A stretch of DNA of 64,000 bases from an uncultured Burkholderiales bacterium. GTDB taxonomy: Bacteria; Pseudomonadota; Gammaproteobacteria; Burkholderiales; Burkholderiaceae_C. Below the pieces are notes generated by a model. The model ran no database searches. It was not told the origin of the DNA and saw only the letters and a program-made list of their open reading frames with translations. The stretch spans positions 372,001 through 436,000 of the forward strand of contig CAIZHQ010000016.1 in NCBI GenBank assembly GCA_903932865.1, in the 5' to 3' direction. Below, piece by piece: positions 40,397 through 51,125 of this stretch; position 1 is the first letter of the stretch; each line of letters starts with the position of its first letter. The position numbers were made by a program, and so were the translations under genes.

Positions 40397-41584
40397 TTAG
40401 ACCCGCGTTGCTTTGGTGGTCTGCTGCGCTTTGTAGACCATCTTGCGTGCCATGCTCCAGCGGTGGACTTCGCTGGGGCCGTCGTAAATCCGGAAGGCAC
40501 GCATGTCCATGAAGATCCGCATCACGGGCGTTTCGGCCGTCACACCCTGACCGCCGAGGATTTGCACGCAGCGGTCCACCACGCGCCACTCGGCTTCGGA
40601 GCAGGCCACCTTGGTACGGCTCGATTCAAAGCCGCCTTTTTGGCCCTGGTCGAGCAGCCAAGCGGTGTGCCAGATGTGCAGACGGGCGGTGTGCAGGTCG
40701 ATGTCGTTGTCGGCCAGCATGAAGCCCACGCCCTCGTGCTCGGCCAGAGGTTTGCCAAAGGCGTGGCGGCGGCTGGCGTAATCCAGGGCAATGTCATGGG
40801 CGCGACGCGCTTGACCCAGCCAGCGCATGCAATGGGTCAAGCGCGCCGGGGCCAGCCGAATCTGTGCGTAGCGAAAGCCCTGGCCCACTTCGCCCAACAC
40901 ATCGGTGGCAGGGATGCGCACGTTGTCAAAGCGCAGCACACCATGGCCGCCGGTGAAGCAGTTGTCCATGGCGTCCATGCTCCGCTCCAGCGTGATGCCC
41001 GCGTTGTCCATGTCGGTCAAAAACATGGTGGCCGTCCCGTCTTCCATGCGCGCCATGACGATGACGTAATCTGCGCCTTCGGCCCCGGTGATGAACCATT
41101 TGACGCCAGTGATCAGGTAGTTGTCGCCGTCTCGCACGGCGGTGGTTTTGAGCATGGACGGGTCAGCGCCAGCGCCGGGGTCGGGCTCAGTCATGGCAAA
41201 GCACGAGCGTGTGAGGCCCGCCACCTGCGGGCGCAGCCAGCGTTCTTTTTGCGCGGGGGTGGCCACTTCTTCCATGAGGTGGATGTTGCCTTCGTCGGGC
41301 GCGTGGATGTTCAGCGCGGTGGGCCCCAGGTTGGAGTAACCGGCTTCTTCAAAGACCACCGCTTTGGCGATGTGGCTCAGGCCCAAGCCGCCCATTTCCT
41401 TGGATGCGTGGGGGGTGAGCAATCCGGCAGCGCGTGCGCGGGCCACCAGCTCGCGGCGCAGGTCTTCGGATGGGCCGTGCAGGCCGTGGCGCGGATCGCC
41501 CTCCAGCGGTATGACTTGCTCTGCAATGAACTGGCGTGTGCGCTCGCGCAGGGCTGCAATGTCCGGTGGGATGTCGAAGTTCAT
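40397..41584 (-). CDS. Acyl-CoA dehydrogenase family protein
   Basis: CFAMTEPDPGAGADPSMLKTTAVRDGDNYLITGVKWFITGA, YASRRHAFGKPLAEHEGVGFMLAD, ILGGQGVTAETPVMRIFMDMRAFRIYDGPSEVHR. Confidence 0.95.
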   Translation of the reverse strand: MNFDIPPDIAALRERTRQFIAEQVIPLEGDPRHGLHGPSEDLRRELVARARAAGLLTPHASKEMGGLGLSHIAKAVVFEEAGYSNLGPTALNIHAPDEGNIHLMEEVATPAQKERWLRPQVAGLTRSCFAMTEPDPGAGADPSMLKTTAVRDGDNYLITGVKWFITGAEGADYVIVMARMEDGTATMFLTDMDNAGITLERSMDAMDNCFTGGHGVLRFDNVRIPATDVLGEVGQGFRYAQIRLAPARLTHCMRWLGQARRAHDIALDYASRRHAFGKPLAEHEGVGFMLADNDIDLHTARLHIWHTAWLLDQGQKGGFESSRTKVACSEAEWRVVDRCVQILGGQGVTAETPVMRIFMDMRAFRIYDGPSEVHRWSMARKMVYKAQQTTKATRV

Positions 41585-41805
41585 GGTCGAGTTTTCTCAA
41601 ATCGTTGAACAGGGTTTCTTGAGGTCATTGGAAAGGCTGCAGCGGCCTCGCCCTGTCCGGCCTGTGACTGGGTGTCGCCTGGGTGTCTACTCTTGTGCTT
41701 GGAAGCGGGCTGTCATCTGTGTGGCACGCCCGGGAACAGGCGGGTGCTAGTCTGCACGCCACGGGCACAAGACTTGAATATGCAATTGCCCCAAAAAGGA
41801 AAACC

Positions 41806-42426
41806 ATGAAGCTCTACACCGCCCACCGCGCCCCCAGCCCCCGCCGGGTGCTGATGTTTTTGGTTGAGAAAAACATCACTGGCATCGAGATGGTGAACAT
41901 GGACCTCAACGGTGGTGAGCACCGTACGCCCGAATACCTGGCCAAAAGCCCGCTGGCCAAGGTGCCTGCGTTGGAGCTGGAAGACGGCCGGGTGATCACC
42001 GAGACGCGGGCGATTTGCACTTTGCTGGAGGGTCGCTTTCCCGAGCCCAACCTGATGGGCGTGGACGGCGACGAGCGCGGCTTCATCGAGATGGCCGACC
42101 GGCAGGTGGAGCTGTATTTGTTGGGCGGCATTGCCAACGCCATTCGCCACAGCCACCCAGGGCTGGCGGCTCTGGAAAAACCGCAGTTTCCGGAGTTTGG
42201 CCGCTCTCAGGCCGAGAAGGTGCGGGACGTGGCGCGGGGCTTTGACCAGCGCCTGCAAAGCCAGCCCTTCATCGCGGGCGAACGTTTCACCATTGCCGAC
42301 ATCACCGCGTTTTGCGCGCTGGAGTTTGCGCGGGGCTTGATGAAGTTCGTGCCCGGCGACGAAGGCATGCTGGCCTTGCAGGCTTGGCGCGACCGCATGA
42401 ATGAGCGGCCCAGCGCCAAGATCTGA
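41806..42426 (+). CDS. Glutathione S-transferase family protein
   Basis: MKLYTAHRAPSPRRVLMFLVEKNI, KSPLAKVPALELEDGRVITETRAIC, FIAGERFTIADITAF. Confidence 0.93.
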   Translation: MKLYTAHRAPSPRRVLMFLVEKNITGIEMVNMDLNGGEHRTPEYLAKSPLAKVPALELEDGRVITETRAICTLLEGRFPEPNLMGVDGDERGFIEMADRQVELYLLGGIANAIRHSHPGLAALEKPQFPEFGRSQAEKVRDVARGFDQRLQSQPFIAGERFTIADITAFCALEFARGLMKFVPGDEGMLALQAWRDRMNERPSAKI

Positions 42427-42598
42427 GACGCCGCTTGGTCAGCATCGGGCTCCATGGCGGGCACCCGGTGAGGTTAGCGCACATTCAACGGTACACCGCC
42501 GTCGGGGTCGAGCGCAAAGGGCTCGACCATGCGGTGCTGCTGCCCGGGAGGCGCAGCGGTCCCTTTGGCTTGTCGCCCATGTGTCAAAGGCCACAACC

Positions 42599-42613
42599 CT
42601 CGCGCTGTGCGAG
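42599..42613. promoter_or_regulatory. Dyad just upstream of the MerR-family gene, candidate operator
   Basis: CTCGC-gctgt-GCGAG, 18 bp before the ATG at 42632. Confidence 0.4.
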
Positions 42614-42631
42614 CGTTGCTAGACTGAATCC

Positions 42632-42991
42632 ATGCGCATTTCAGAACTCTCTGCCAAGACCCGGGTGTCGGTGCACCGCTTGCGGCGTTACGAAGCTGAC
42701 GGCCTGATTGAAAGTCAGAGATTGCCCAATGGCTATCGCGAGTTCGACGAGAGAACCGTCAAGCACGTCATCTTTATCGCCATGTCTCGGGAGATGGGTT
42801 TTTCGCTGCCCTCCATTGCCGAGGTTTTGCCGCGCTTCAAAGCGGGCAAGTTGTCAGCGCAAGACATGATCGACGCGATTTTGGCGCGTGTGGCCGAGAT
42901 CGACCAGCTCATGACCGAGCAACAGGCACTTCGCAAAAAACTGATGGACCACATCGGGTGGTTCAAAACCCAAACCAGGAAAAAACCATGA
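42632..42991 (+). CDS. Short MerR-family transcriptional regulator
   Basis: MRISELSAKTRVSVHRLRRYEADGLIESQRLPNGYREFDERTV: MerR HTH; 119 aa. Confidence 0.92.
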   Translation: MRISELSAKTRVSVHRLRRYEADGLIESQRLPNGYREFDERTVKHVIFIAMSREMGFSLPSIAEVLPRFKAGKLSAQDMIDAILARVAEIDQLMTEQQALRKKLMDHIGWFKTQTRKKP

Positions 42992-43395
42992 GCCCACTTG
43001 ACATGCTGAAAAAAATCAACGCCATGGCCGAATTCAACCGCTGGTGCGGCATCGAAGTCACTGTGGCCGAACCCGGCTTTGTAGAAATCCAGATGCCTTG
43101 GCGCCCTGAGGTCGGCCAGTACTCGGGCTTCTTGCACGCGGGCTTGATCGGCACACTCATCGACACTGCCTGCGGTTTTGCGGCCGGTACCGTGGCAGGG
43201 CCGAATTTGTTGGCTGCCAACTTTTCGGTCAACTGTTTGCGGCCTGCCGTAGGTCAAAAGTTCATCGCTCGGGCACGGGTGGTCAAGCCGGGCAAAACAC
43301 AGGTTTTTACCAGTTGCGATTTGTTTGCAGTGGATTCAGAAGGCGAGAAGCTGGTCGCCAACGGTCAGACTTTGCTGACAGTGGTCGCCGCTTGA
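42988..43395 (+). CDS. PaaI-like hotdog-fold thioesterase
   Basis: MPWRPEVGQYSGFLHAGLIGTLIDTACGFAAGTV...LLAANFSVNCLRPA; 4-bp overlap with merR-type gene. Confidence 0.9.
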   Translation: MSPLDMLKKINAMAEFNRWCGIEVTVAEPGFVEIQMPWRPEVGQYSGFLHAGLIGTLIDTACGFAAGTVAGPNLLAANFSVNCLRPAVGQKFIARARVVKPGKTQVFTSCDLFAVDSEGEKLVANGQTLLTVVAA

Positions 43396-43419
43396 CCGGT
43401 TCAGTGCAGCCAATGGCCT

Positions 43420-43818
43420 TCAAGCTGCAGGTGCTGCAAATCGCTCGCGCAAATAGGCCACGATCTCGTTCGAGTCTTGCAGCCAACGGGTCTGGCCATT
43501 GGCTTCGGTGATTTGGAGGCACGGCACCTTGGTGGCCCCACTGCCTTGCAACAAAGCGTCGCGGTTGACTGCATGGTGCTGCGCGTCGCGCGTTTCAATG
43601 GGCAGAGACAGGCGGCGCATTTCCTGGCGCACTTTGATGCAAAACGGGCAGGTGCTGAACTGGTAAAGCGCCAGGCTTTGGCATTGTTGGTCCACGCTGG
43701 CTTGCGCCGCAGCTTCGCGCACCACACCTGTGGGCTGGGTGAGCCGTTCTTTGAGCAGCATGACGGGGCCCAGCACAACGCGCAGGGTTTTGAAAAAAGC
43801 ACGGATCACGGATTTCAT
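43420..43818 (-). CDS. Glutaredoxin-domain protein with N-terminal hydrophobic segment
   Basis: LALYQFSTCPFCIKVRQEMRRLSLPIETRDA (CPFC active site), TKVPCLQI, LQDSNEIVAYLRERF. Confidence 0.9.
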   Translation of the reverse strand: MKSVIRAFFKTLRVVLGPVMLLKERLTQPTGVVREAAAQASVDQQCQSLALYQFSTCPFCIKVRQEMRRLSLPIETRDAQHHAVNRDALLQGSGATKVPCLQITEANGQTRWLQDSNEIVAYLRERFAAPAA

Positions 43819-43881
43819 AGAGGCTTGAAAGTTTAAAAGTGGGTGGATCAAAAGGTCGAAGTGGTGTCAAGCGCAGTGCCT

Positions 43882-46800
43882 TTAAAGCAAGCGTTTTAAA
43901 TAATGGCCTGTGAAACTGGCTTTGTTTTTGGCCAGTTGTTCGGGCGTGCCTTCACCCAACACGGTGCCGCCGCCCGCGCCGCCTTCGGGTCCCATGTCGA
44001 TCAGCCAGTCGGCGGTTTTGATCACGTCGAGGTTGTGTTCGATGATGACGATGGTGTTGCCTGCGTCGCGCAGCTGGTGCAACACTTTGAGCAGCAGGTC
44101 GATGTCGGCAAAGTGCAGGCCGGTAGTGGGTTCGTCCAAGATGTAAAGCGTGCGGCCCGTGTCGCGTTTGGACAGTTCCAGTGCGAGCTTGACGCGCTGC
44201 GCCTCACCGCCTGAGAGCGTGGTCGCGCTTTGGCCCAGGCGGATGTAGGTCAGGCCCACGTCAAGCAAGGTTTGCAGCTTGCGGGCGATGTTGGGCACGG
44301 CGCTGAAGAACTGGTGCGCGGCTTCGACCGTCATGTTCAAAATCTGCGCGATGTTCTGGCCCTTGTATTGCACCTCAAGCGTTTCGCGGTTGTAGCGCAT
44401 GCCGTGGCACACGTCGCAAGGCACGTACACGTCGGGTAAAAAGTGCATCTCCACCTTCACCATGCCGTCGCCCTGGCAGGCTTCGCAGCGGCCACCCGTC
44501 ACGTTGAAGGAAAAGCGACCCGGGCCGTAACCACGTTCGCGTGCAGCAGGCACTTCGGCCATCAGTTCGCGAATGTGGGTGAACAAGCCCGTGTAGGTCG
44601 CGGGGTTGCTGCGTGGCGTGCGGCCAATGGGCGACTGGTCGACGTTGATGACTTTGTCGAAGTGCTCCAGGCCCAAGATGGCTTCGTGCGCGGCAGCTTC
44701 GTCGTGGGCGCGGTGAATCTGGTGCGCCGCAGCGGTGTAGAGCGTGTCGTTCACCAGGGTGGATTTGCCCGAACCGGACACGCCGGTCACGCAGGTGAGC
44801 AAGCCCACAGGAAACTTCACGTTCACCTGCTTCAGGTTGTTGCCCGATGCGCCCACGATCTCGATGAAGTCCTTGCCCGCCTTGTGGCGCTTGGGGATCT
44901 CGATTTTCTTGCGGCCCGACATGTACTGGCCGGTGACCGAATCGGGTGCGGCCAGGATGTCGGCACATGTGCCTTGCGCCATCACGCGCCCGCCGTGTAT
45001 GCCCGCGCCCGGTCCCATGTCGATGACATGGTCGGCCACGCGGATCATGTCTTCGTCGTGCTCGACCACCAGCACGCTGTTGCCGATGTCGCGCAGGTGT
45101 TGTAGCGTGCCGATCAGGCGGTCGTTGTCACGTTGGTGCAGGCCGATGCTGGGCTCGTCCAGCACATACATCACGCCCGTCAGACCCGAGCCAATTTGGC
45201 TGGCCAGGCGGATGCGTTGTGACTCGCCGCCCGACAGGGTGTCGGCGCTGCGGTCCAGGCTCAAGTAATTGAGGCCCACGTCGTTCAGAAACTTGAGGCG
45301 CAAGGCGATCTCGCGCACCACCTTGTCGGCGATTTCGGCCTTGGCCCCGTGCATTTTCAGGCCCTGAAAATACTGCTGCGATTCCCCCAGCGTGATGTGG
45401 CTGATCTCGTAAATGGCGCGGGCTTGCGCGCCTTCGCCGATGCGCACATGGCGGGCTTCGCGCCGCAAGCGGGTGCCTTGGCAATCGGTGCAAGCCTGCA
45501 TGTTGCGGTAGCGGGCCAGGTCTTCGCGCACCACGGCAGAGTCGGTTTCGCGGTAGCGGCGCGTCATGTTGGGGATGATGCCTTCAAAGGGGTGTTTTTT
45601 GCTGACCTTCTTGCCTTGCGAGGCCCCGGATTCCATGGTGTAACTGAACTTGATCTCCTCCAGACCTGAGCCGTGCAGCAAGACCTGCTGGTGGATGGGC
45701 GCGAGTTTTTCAAAGGACGTTTCGATGTCGAACTGGTAATGTTTGGCCAGGCTTTCGAGCATGCTGAAGTAAAAGCCGTTGCGCCGGTCCCAGCCCTTGA
45801 TGGCACCACTGGCTAGGCTGAGCGAGGGGAAGGCCACCACGCGCTCCGGGTCGAAAAACGCCATGCTGCCAATGCCGTCACAGGTGGGGCAAGCGCCCAT
45901 GGGCGAGTTGAACGAGAACAAACGCGGTTCCAGCTCGCTGATGGAATAAGCGCACACTGGGCATGAAAACTTGGCGTTGAACAGGTGTTCTTTCCCTGTG
46001 TCCATCTCCAAGGCCACAGCGCGGTGTTCGGCCAGGTGCAGCGCGGCTTCAAAGCTTTCGGCCAGGCGCTGGCGCAGGGCGTCACGCGCTTTGGCATCCT
46101 CTTCAGACCTGACCTTGATGCGGTCCACCACCACGTCGATGTTGTGCTTCTCGGTCTTCTTGAGCGTGGGCAGGTCTTCCACTTCCACCGTCTGGCCATT
46201 GATGCGAAAGCGCACATAGCCCAGCGCCTGCATCTGTTCAAACACTTTTTCAAATTCGCCTTTTTTCTCACGCGCAATGGGCGCGAGGATCATGAGCTTG
46301 GTGTCTTCGGGCAAGGCCAGCACCGTGTCCACCATCTGGCTCACGGTTTGCGCCTGCAGCGGCAGGTTGTGGTCAGGGCAATAAGGCGTGCCCGCGCGGG
46401 CAAACAGCAGGCGCAGGTAGTCGTGGATCTCGGTGACCGTGCCCACGGTGGAGCGTGGGTTGTGGCTGGTGGCTTTTTGTTCGATGGAAATGGCGGGCGA
46501 CAGGCCCTCGATCAGGTCCACATCGGGCTTGTCCATCAGCTGCAAAAACTGCCGCGCATAGGCCGACAGACTTTCCACATAGCGGCGCTGGCCTTCGGCG
46601 TACAGCGTGTCAAAGGCCAGGCTCGACTTGCCCGAGCCGGACAGCCCGGTGATCACCACCAGTTGGTTGCGCGGGATGTCGAGGTCGATGTTTTTGAGGT
46701 TGTGGGTGCGCGCCCCGCGCACGCTGATGTGGGTCTGCCGCAGCGCTGAGGCCAGATACCGCGAGGGTTCGGGTTCGTCAGGCAAGAGAGGGGAGTCAGC

Positions 46801-46902
46801 AAGTTTCACGGTGGCGGTCAGATCGGCAAAACCTTTGATTATCCCCGCTGGGGCATTGACAGGCACGCGGTGTTGCCAATCAAGGACAATTGCATGCTTC
46901 AT
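43882..46902 (-). CDS. uvrA: Excinuclease ABC subunit UvrA (start uncertain)
   Basis: [62 protein letters not shown]; two ABC domains with Zn-finger Cys pairs (CPVC, CPTC, CEAC, CDVC). The 3.8-kb ORF extends further only by antisense read-through. Confidence 0.96.
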   Translation of the reverse strand: MKHAIVLDWQHRVPVNAPAGIIKGFADLTATVKLADSPLLPDEPEPSRYLASALRQTHISVRGARTHNLKNIDLDIPRNQLVVITGLSGSGKSSLAFDTLYAEGQRRYVESLSAYARQFLQLMDKPDVDLIEGLSPAISIEQKATSHNPRSTVGTVTEIHDYLRLLFARAGTPYCPDHNLPLQAQTVSQMVDTVLALPEDTKLMILAPIAREKKGEFEKVFEQMQALGYVRFRINGQTVEVEDLPTLKKTEKHNIDVVVDRIKVRSEEDAKARDALRQRLAESFEAALHLAEHRAVALEMDTGKEHLFNAKFSCPVCAYSISELEPRLFSFNSPMGACPTCDGIGSMAFFDPERVVAFPSLSLASGAIKGWDRRNGFYFSMLESLAKHYQFDIETSFEKLAPIHQQVLLHGSGLEEIKFSYTMESGASQGKKVSKKHPFEGIIPNMTRRYRETDSAVVREDLARYRNMQACTDCQGTRLRREARHVRIGEGAQARAIYEISHITLGESQQYFQGLKMHGAKAEIADKVVREIALRLKFLNDVGLNYLSLDRSADTLSGGESQRIRLASQIGSGLTGVMYVLDEPSIGLHQRDNDRLIGTLQHLRDIGNSVLVVEHDEDMIRVADHVIDMGPGAGIHGGRVMAQGTCADILAAPDSVTGQYMSGRKKIEIPKRHKAGKDFIEIVGASGNNLKQVNVKFPVGLLTCVTGVSGSGKSTLVNDTLYTAAAHQIHRAHDEAAAHEAILGLEHFDKVINVDQSPIGRTPRSNPATYTGLFTHIRELMAEVPAARERGYGPGRFSFNVTGGRCEACQGDGMVKVEMHFLPDVYVPCDVCHGMRYNRETLEVQYKGQNIAQILNMTVEAAHQFFSAVPNIARKLQTLLDVGLTYIRLGQSATTLSGGEAQRVKLALELSKRDTGRTLYILDEPTTGLHFADIDLLLKVLHQLRDAGNTIVIIEHNLDVIKTADWLIDMGPEGGAGGGTVLGEGTPEQLAKNKASFTGHYLKRLL

Positions 46903-46959
46903 TTCCCCTGTTTTAGGCTTTGTGTGGCCGACCTTTCGCAGACATCTTCTGACTTGAAC

Positions 46960-48144
46960 ATGACGCCCACCGAGCGGCGCGCCAGTGCTTCGCTGGGGGG
47001 CATTTTTGCTTTGCGCATGTTGGGGTTGTTCCTGGTTTTGCCGGTGTTCGCCCTGGAAGCACGCCGATACCCCGGGGGCGAAGACCCCCTTTGGCTGGGG
47101 CTGGCCATGGGCATTTACGGGCTGACGCAAGGCCTGTTGCAGTTGCCGTTTGGCATGGCTTCGGACCGTTTCGGGCGCAAGCGGGTGATCGTGCTGGGCC
47201 TGATCGTTTTTGCCTTGGGCAGTTTTTGGGCGGCTGCAGCCACCGATTTGACGCACCTGCTGTTGGGGCGCAGTTTGCAAGGAGCCGGGGCCGTGTCGGC
47301 GGCGGTGGCCGCTTTGCTGGCCGATTTGACGCGGGACGAGGTGCGCACCCGGGCCATGGCCTGGTTGGGCAGCACCATCGTGCTGATGTTTGCCCTGTCT
47401 TTGGTGGTGGCCCCTGTGCTGACGGTCTGGATCGGTTTTTCCGGGCTGTTCTGGTTGACCGGGGCGTTGGCGTTGGTGGGCGTGTGGGGGGTGATCTGGT
47501 GGGTACCGCCCGCACCGCCGTCTGCGACGGGAGAAGGGCGTGGGCGGCTGACCGATGTGCTGGCCCATGCCGACTTGATGCGCCTGAATCTGGGGGTGTT
47601 TGTGTTGCATGCGGTGCAATTGGCCATGTGGGTGGCGGTGCCGTCCTTGCTGGTGCAGGCGGGCCTGAACAATGCGCTGCATTGGCAGTTGTATTTGCCG
47701 GTGGTGGTGGTGTCCTTGTTGTTTTTAGGCGTGGTGTTTGCCATGGAACGCCGAGGGCACTTGAAAAAAGTGTTTTTGCTCTCCATTGGCCTGATCGCTG
47801 TGGTGCAGGTGGGTTTGCTGGTGCAGTCGCTGGGCACGCCCAGCCTCGGCGGTCTGTCTGTCTTGTTGCTGGTGTTTTTCTGCGGCTTCAATGCGCTGGA
47901 GGCGACCCTGCCCAGCCTGGTCTCGCTCATCGCACCCCAGGCCATGCGTGGTGCAGCCCTGGGGGTTTACAACACCTTGCAGTCTTTGGGCTTTTTTGTG
48001 GGCGGTCTGGCGGGCGGCTGGGTGGTCAAGTCCTGGGGCAGTCCGGTGCTGTTTTTGAGCTGTGGCGCGGCCATGCTGCTGTGGTTGCTGCTGGCCTTGC
48101 CCATGCGAAACCCCGTTCGGGGTGTGCCTTTGGTGCAGACCTGA
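46960..48144 (+). CDS. MFS transporter
   Basis: 12-TM MFS profile: [48 protein letters not shown]. Confidence 0.94.
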   Translation: MTPTERRASASLGGIFALRMLGLFLVLPVFALEARRYPGGEDPLWLGLAMGIYGLTQGLLQLPFGMASDRFGRKRVIVLGLIVFALGSFWAAAATDLTHLLLGRSLQGAGAVSAAVAALLADLTRDEVRTRAMAWLGSTIVLMFALSLVVAPVLTVWIGFSGLFWLTGALALVGVWGVIWWVPPAPPSATGEGRGRLTDVLAHADLMRLNLGVFVLHAVQLAMWVAVPSLLVQAGLNNALHWQLYLPVVVVSLLFLGVVFAMERRGHLKKVFLLSIGLIAVVQVGLLVQSLGTPSLGGLSVLLLVFFCGFNALEATLPSLVSLIAPQAMRGAALGVYNTLQSLGFFVGGLAGGWVVKSWGSPVLFLSCGAAMLLWLLLALPMRNPVRGVPLVQT

Positions 48145-48249
48145 TGCGTCAGTGGGGGGTGGGGCATGTGACCAACTTTCGGGCCTTGGCCTAGGGGCGA
48201 TTGGCCGCCTGAGATTGGCCGCATAATTGGGCATCATCGAGGAGTTTTC

Positions 48250-48756
48250 ATGGCATCCGTCAACAAAGTCATCATCGTCGGCAATCTGGGAGCCGACCCT
48301 GAAACCCGTTATTTGCCCTCGGGCGATGCGGTCACCAGCATCCGAGTGGCCACCACCGACCGCTACAAAGACAAGCAAACAGGTGAGATGAAAGAGGCCA
48401 CCGAGTGGCACAGCATCAGCTTTTTTGCCAAATTGGCCGAGATCGCTGGCCAGTACCTGCGCAAGGGCAGCCAGGTGTACGTTGAGGGCAGCTTGCGTAC
48501 CCGCAAATACACCGACAAAAACGGCGTGGAAAAGTACGCCACCGACATCCGCGCCGACAGCATGCAGATGCTGGGCAGCCGCCAAGGCATGGGCGGTCCG
48601 TCCGAAGATGGCGGCAGCGGTGCGGGGGGCGGTGGCGGTTATGCGCCTCGCCAGGCTCCTGCGCGACCAGCGGCTGCGCCCGCCCAGCGCCCAGCCTCTG
48701 CAGCCAAGCCAGCGGCCAGCAACTTTGACGACATGGACGACGATATCCCGTTTTGA
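48250..48756 (+). CDS. ssb: Single-stranded DNA-binding protein
   Basis: [41 protein letters not shown] fold, Gly/Pro/Ala-rich linker and C-terminal DDDIPF. Confidence 0.97.
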   Translation: MASVNKVIIVGNLGADPETRYLPSGDAVTSIRVATTDRYKDKQTGEMKEATEWHSISFFAKLAEIAGQYLRKGSQVYVEGSLRTRKYTDKNGVEKYATDIRADSMQMLGSRQGMGGPSEDGGSGAGGGGGYAPRQAPARPAAAPAQRPASAAKPAASNFDDMDDDIPF

Positions 48757-48793
48757 CATCCGGCCGGTGTGCCTGGTACGGATCCGTGCTCGA

Positions 48794-48820
48794 ACCCGTG
48801 GCTTACCCCATGGGTTTTTT
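48794..48820 (+). terminator. Rho-independent terminator after ssb
   Basis: ACCCGTGG-cttacc-CCATGGGT stem followed by TTTTTT. Confidence 0.75.
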
Positions 48821-49223
48821 ATCGACCCAATTTCCCCATGACCGAACGACCTCCCGCGTCCTCCGTAAAGCATCCTGGTTTTTCTGTTTTTTCTGGTTTG
48901 CTTGGCGATGGGTCACGCCGCGCGCTCTGATGCGGGTGAAACTTATGCTGTCCAAAGTGCCAGCGCCTTTGCCCCAAGCCCTTGCGGTTCAGGCCTCGCT
49001 GTGGGGCCATGCCTGAGCGGTAGGGCCAGCTCGGTCAAAATCGGGTCATGCAAGACGTCACCACCTGCTCATTGCCGCCAGAAGGCGCTCAGCCGCGCGC
49101 ACGCCACCACGCTGAGCCGGTCCTCTCCAGCGTCCGCGTGCGCCAGCGTGCCGATGCTGTGCAGGCACTGGCACCTCGCTCTGTCCATTCACGCCTTGGC
49201 GCAGCCCTCAAGTACCTGTTGCC

Positions 49224-50183
49224 ATGGAACTGAGGCAATTGCGTTATTTTGTGCGGGTGGTGGAGCTGGGCAGCATCAGCCGAGCCGCGCTTGACTTGAA
49301 CTTGGTCCAGTCGGCATTGAGCCAACAAATCACCCGGCTCGAAGGCGAGTTGAGCACCCGCCTTTTGCAGCGCAGTCCCCAAGGCGTGACACCCACCGAG
49401 GCAGGCGCGGCTTTTTTCACCGAGGCGCAGCTCACGCTGCGCCACGCCGAGCAGGCGATGCGTGCTGCGCAGCAGGCCCGTCTGACCGGCACAGTGAGCG
49501 TGGGCCTGGCCCCCACCACGGCAGCGGTGTTGGGTTTGCCCTTGATGCAGGCCATGCGCGAGCGTTACCCGGATGTGCGCCTGCACATGGTCGAGAGTTT
49601 GTCGGGCCATTTGTCGACCATGCTCAATGCGCGGCAGCTGGACTTGGCGGTGCTGTTTGACCTGCCGATGGGCGCCAGCCCGTCGTTGCAAGCGTCCCGG
49701 CGCTGGAGTGTGCTGCCCCTGATCGAAGAGGATATTTTTTTGATCAGTGCACGGCACGCCAGCAAGCCTGGGGTGCCGACCGCATTGCGTCTGGCCCAAC
49801 TCAAGGACCATCCGCTGATTTTGCCTACCGGTCCACACGGTTTGCGCAGCACGCTGGACGCCGCTTTTTTGCGCGCCAAGCTCAAACCCCTGGTGGCGCT
49901 GGAGGTGGATTCCCTGGCCATGCTGATGGACGCCGTGCAGGCAGGCATGGGTGCCACTTTGCAGCCTTGGGCGGCCGTCGCGCGGCAAGGCGATGCTGCC
50001 CCGTCTTTGCTCATGGCGCGCATTACCGATCACCAAGTCAAGCGCAGCAATTGGCTATGCGGTTTGTCTGAGGGTGAGTTGTCTACCGCAGCCTTGGCCG
50101 CGCGGGTGGTTTTGCTCGATTGTGTGCGCACCCTGGTGGGGAGCGGCGCTTGGCAGGGTGCAGCGATGAGCCCGCAAACCTGA
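49224..50183 (+). CDS. LysR-family transcriptional regulator (possibly TcuR-like)
   Basis: MELRQLRYFVRVVELGSISRAALDLNLVQSALSQQITRLEGELSTRLLQRSPQGVTPTEAG. Confidence 0.95.
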   Translation: MELRQLRYFVRVVELGSISRAALDLNLVQSALSQQITRLEGELSTRLLQRSPQGVTPTEAGAAFFTEAQLTLRHAEQAMRAAQQARLTGTVSVGLAPTTAAVLGLPLMQAMRERYPDVRLHMVESLSGHLSTMLNARQLDLAVLFDLPMGASPSLQASRRWSVLPLIEEDIFLISARHASKPGVPTALRLAQLKDHPLILPTGPHGLRSTLDAAFLRAKLKPLVALEVDSLAMLMDAVQAGMGATLQPWAAVARQGDAAPSLLMARITDHQVKRSNWLCGLSEGELSTAALAARVVLLDCVRTLVGSGAWQGAAMSPQT

Positions 50184-50337
50184 GAATCTGTACCGATGTC
50201 GTCGGGGTGGACGCCTGACCCAACTTGGCTTGGCCAGGGGTATCACGAATTGTGACGGCCCCATATCTGCCAGGGGCTGCGCAAGGGTCTGGGGTCAGGC
50301 TAAAGTCAAGTGGTTAATCTCTTTTTCAAAGATACCC

Positions 50338-51093
50338 ATGGACTTGCAACTCAAAAACAAAACCGCCTTGGTCACCGGCGCCAGCGTGGGCATCGGGCGC
50401 GGCATTGCCAAAGCCCTGGCTGCTGAAGGCGTGCGTGTGGCCGTGTCGGCGCGTCGCGTCGACAAGCTCTATGAGCTGGCTGCCGAGATCGTGGCGGCAG
50501 GTGGCCATGCGCCCGTGGTCATTGCGTCAGACCTATACGCCGAAGACGCGGCCAAACGCTTGGCCGAGGCGGCCCTGGCGGGTTTGGGCAGCGTGGACAT
50601 TTTGGTGAACAACGCTGGCGGCTCGCGCAGTTTCAAGGAGTTGCATGTGAGCGAAGAGGCCTGGCAAGAAGCCATCACCTTGAACTTTCACCGCCCACGC
50701 CAAGTGGCCGATGCCCTGATTGATCAGATGATTGAACGCAAGTGGGGCCGCATCATCAACATCACGGGCAAGAGTGAACCTGAGCACACCAACGGTGCGT
50801 TTTGCGCCAAAGCGGGCATGCACAGCTGGGCCAAAGGTTTGTCGCGCATGGTGGGCAAGCACGGGGTCACCGTGAACTGTGTGCCACCAGGGCGTATCCA
50901 TTCCGAGCAAATTTTTCGCAATTACACGCCCGAATACCGCCAGTGGCAGTGCGACAACGAGATTCCCATGGGCCGCTACGGTGAGCCCGAAGACATGGCC
51001 AATTTGGTCACTTTTTTGGCATCCCCCTTGGCCAGTTACATCACCGGCGCGGTGATTCCTGTCGACGGTGGTTTGCGCAAGTACCAGTTTTGA
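50338..51093 (+). CDS. SDR-family oxidoreductase
   Basis: LVTGASVGIGRGIAKALAAEGVRVAVSARR, DILVNNAGGS, YITGAVIPVDGGL; stands between LysR and tcuA. Confidence 0.92.
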   Translation: MDLQLKNKTALVTGASVGIGRGIAKALAAEGVRVAVSARRVDKLYELAAEIVAAGGHAPVVIASDLYAEDAAKRLAEAALAGLGSVDILVNNAGGSRSFKELHVSEEAWQEAITLNFHRPRQVADALIDQMIERKWGRIINITGKSEPEHTNGAFCAKAGMHSWAKGLSRMVGKHGVTVNCVPPGRIHSEQIFRNYTPEYRQWQCDNEIPMGRYGEPEDMANLVTFLASPLASYITGAVIPVDGGLRKYQF

Positions 51094-51125
51094 TCCAGCC
51101 TGGGCACAGTGCCCTGAAAGTATTT

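Noticed and set aside
46903-46959. LexA/SOS box between uvrA and the MFS gene
   Set aside because: Looked for CTGT-N8-ACAG-like sites; none convincing (CCTGTTTTAGGCTTTGTG is too divergent).
46903-47682. ~260-aa N-terminal part of the 1266-aa ORF 43882..47682
   Set aside because: UvrA homology begins only after the Met at 46902; the extension is antisense to the MFS gene and is Gln/His/Pro-rich shadow sequence.
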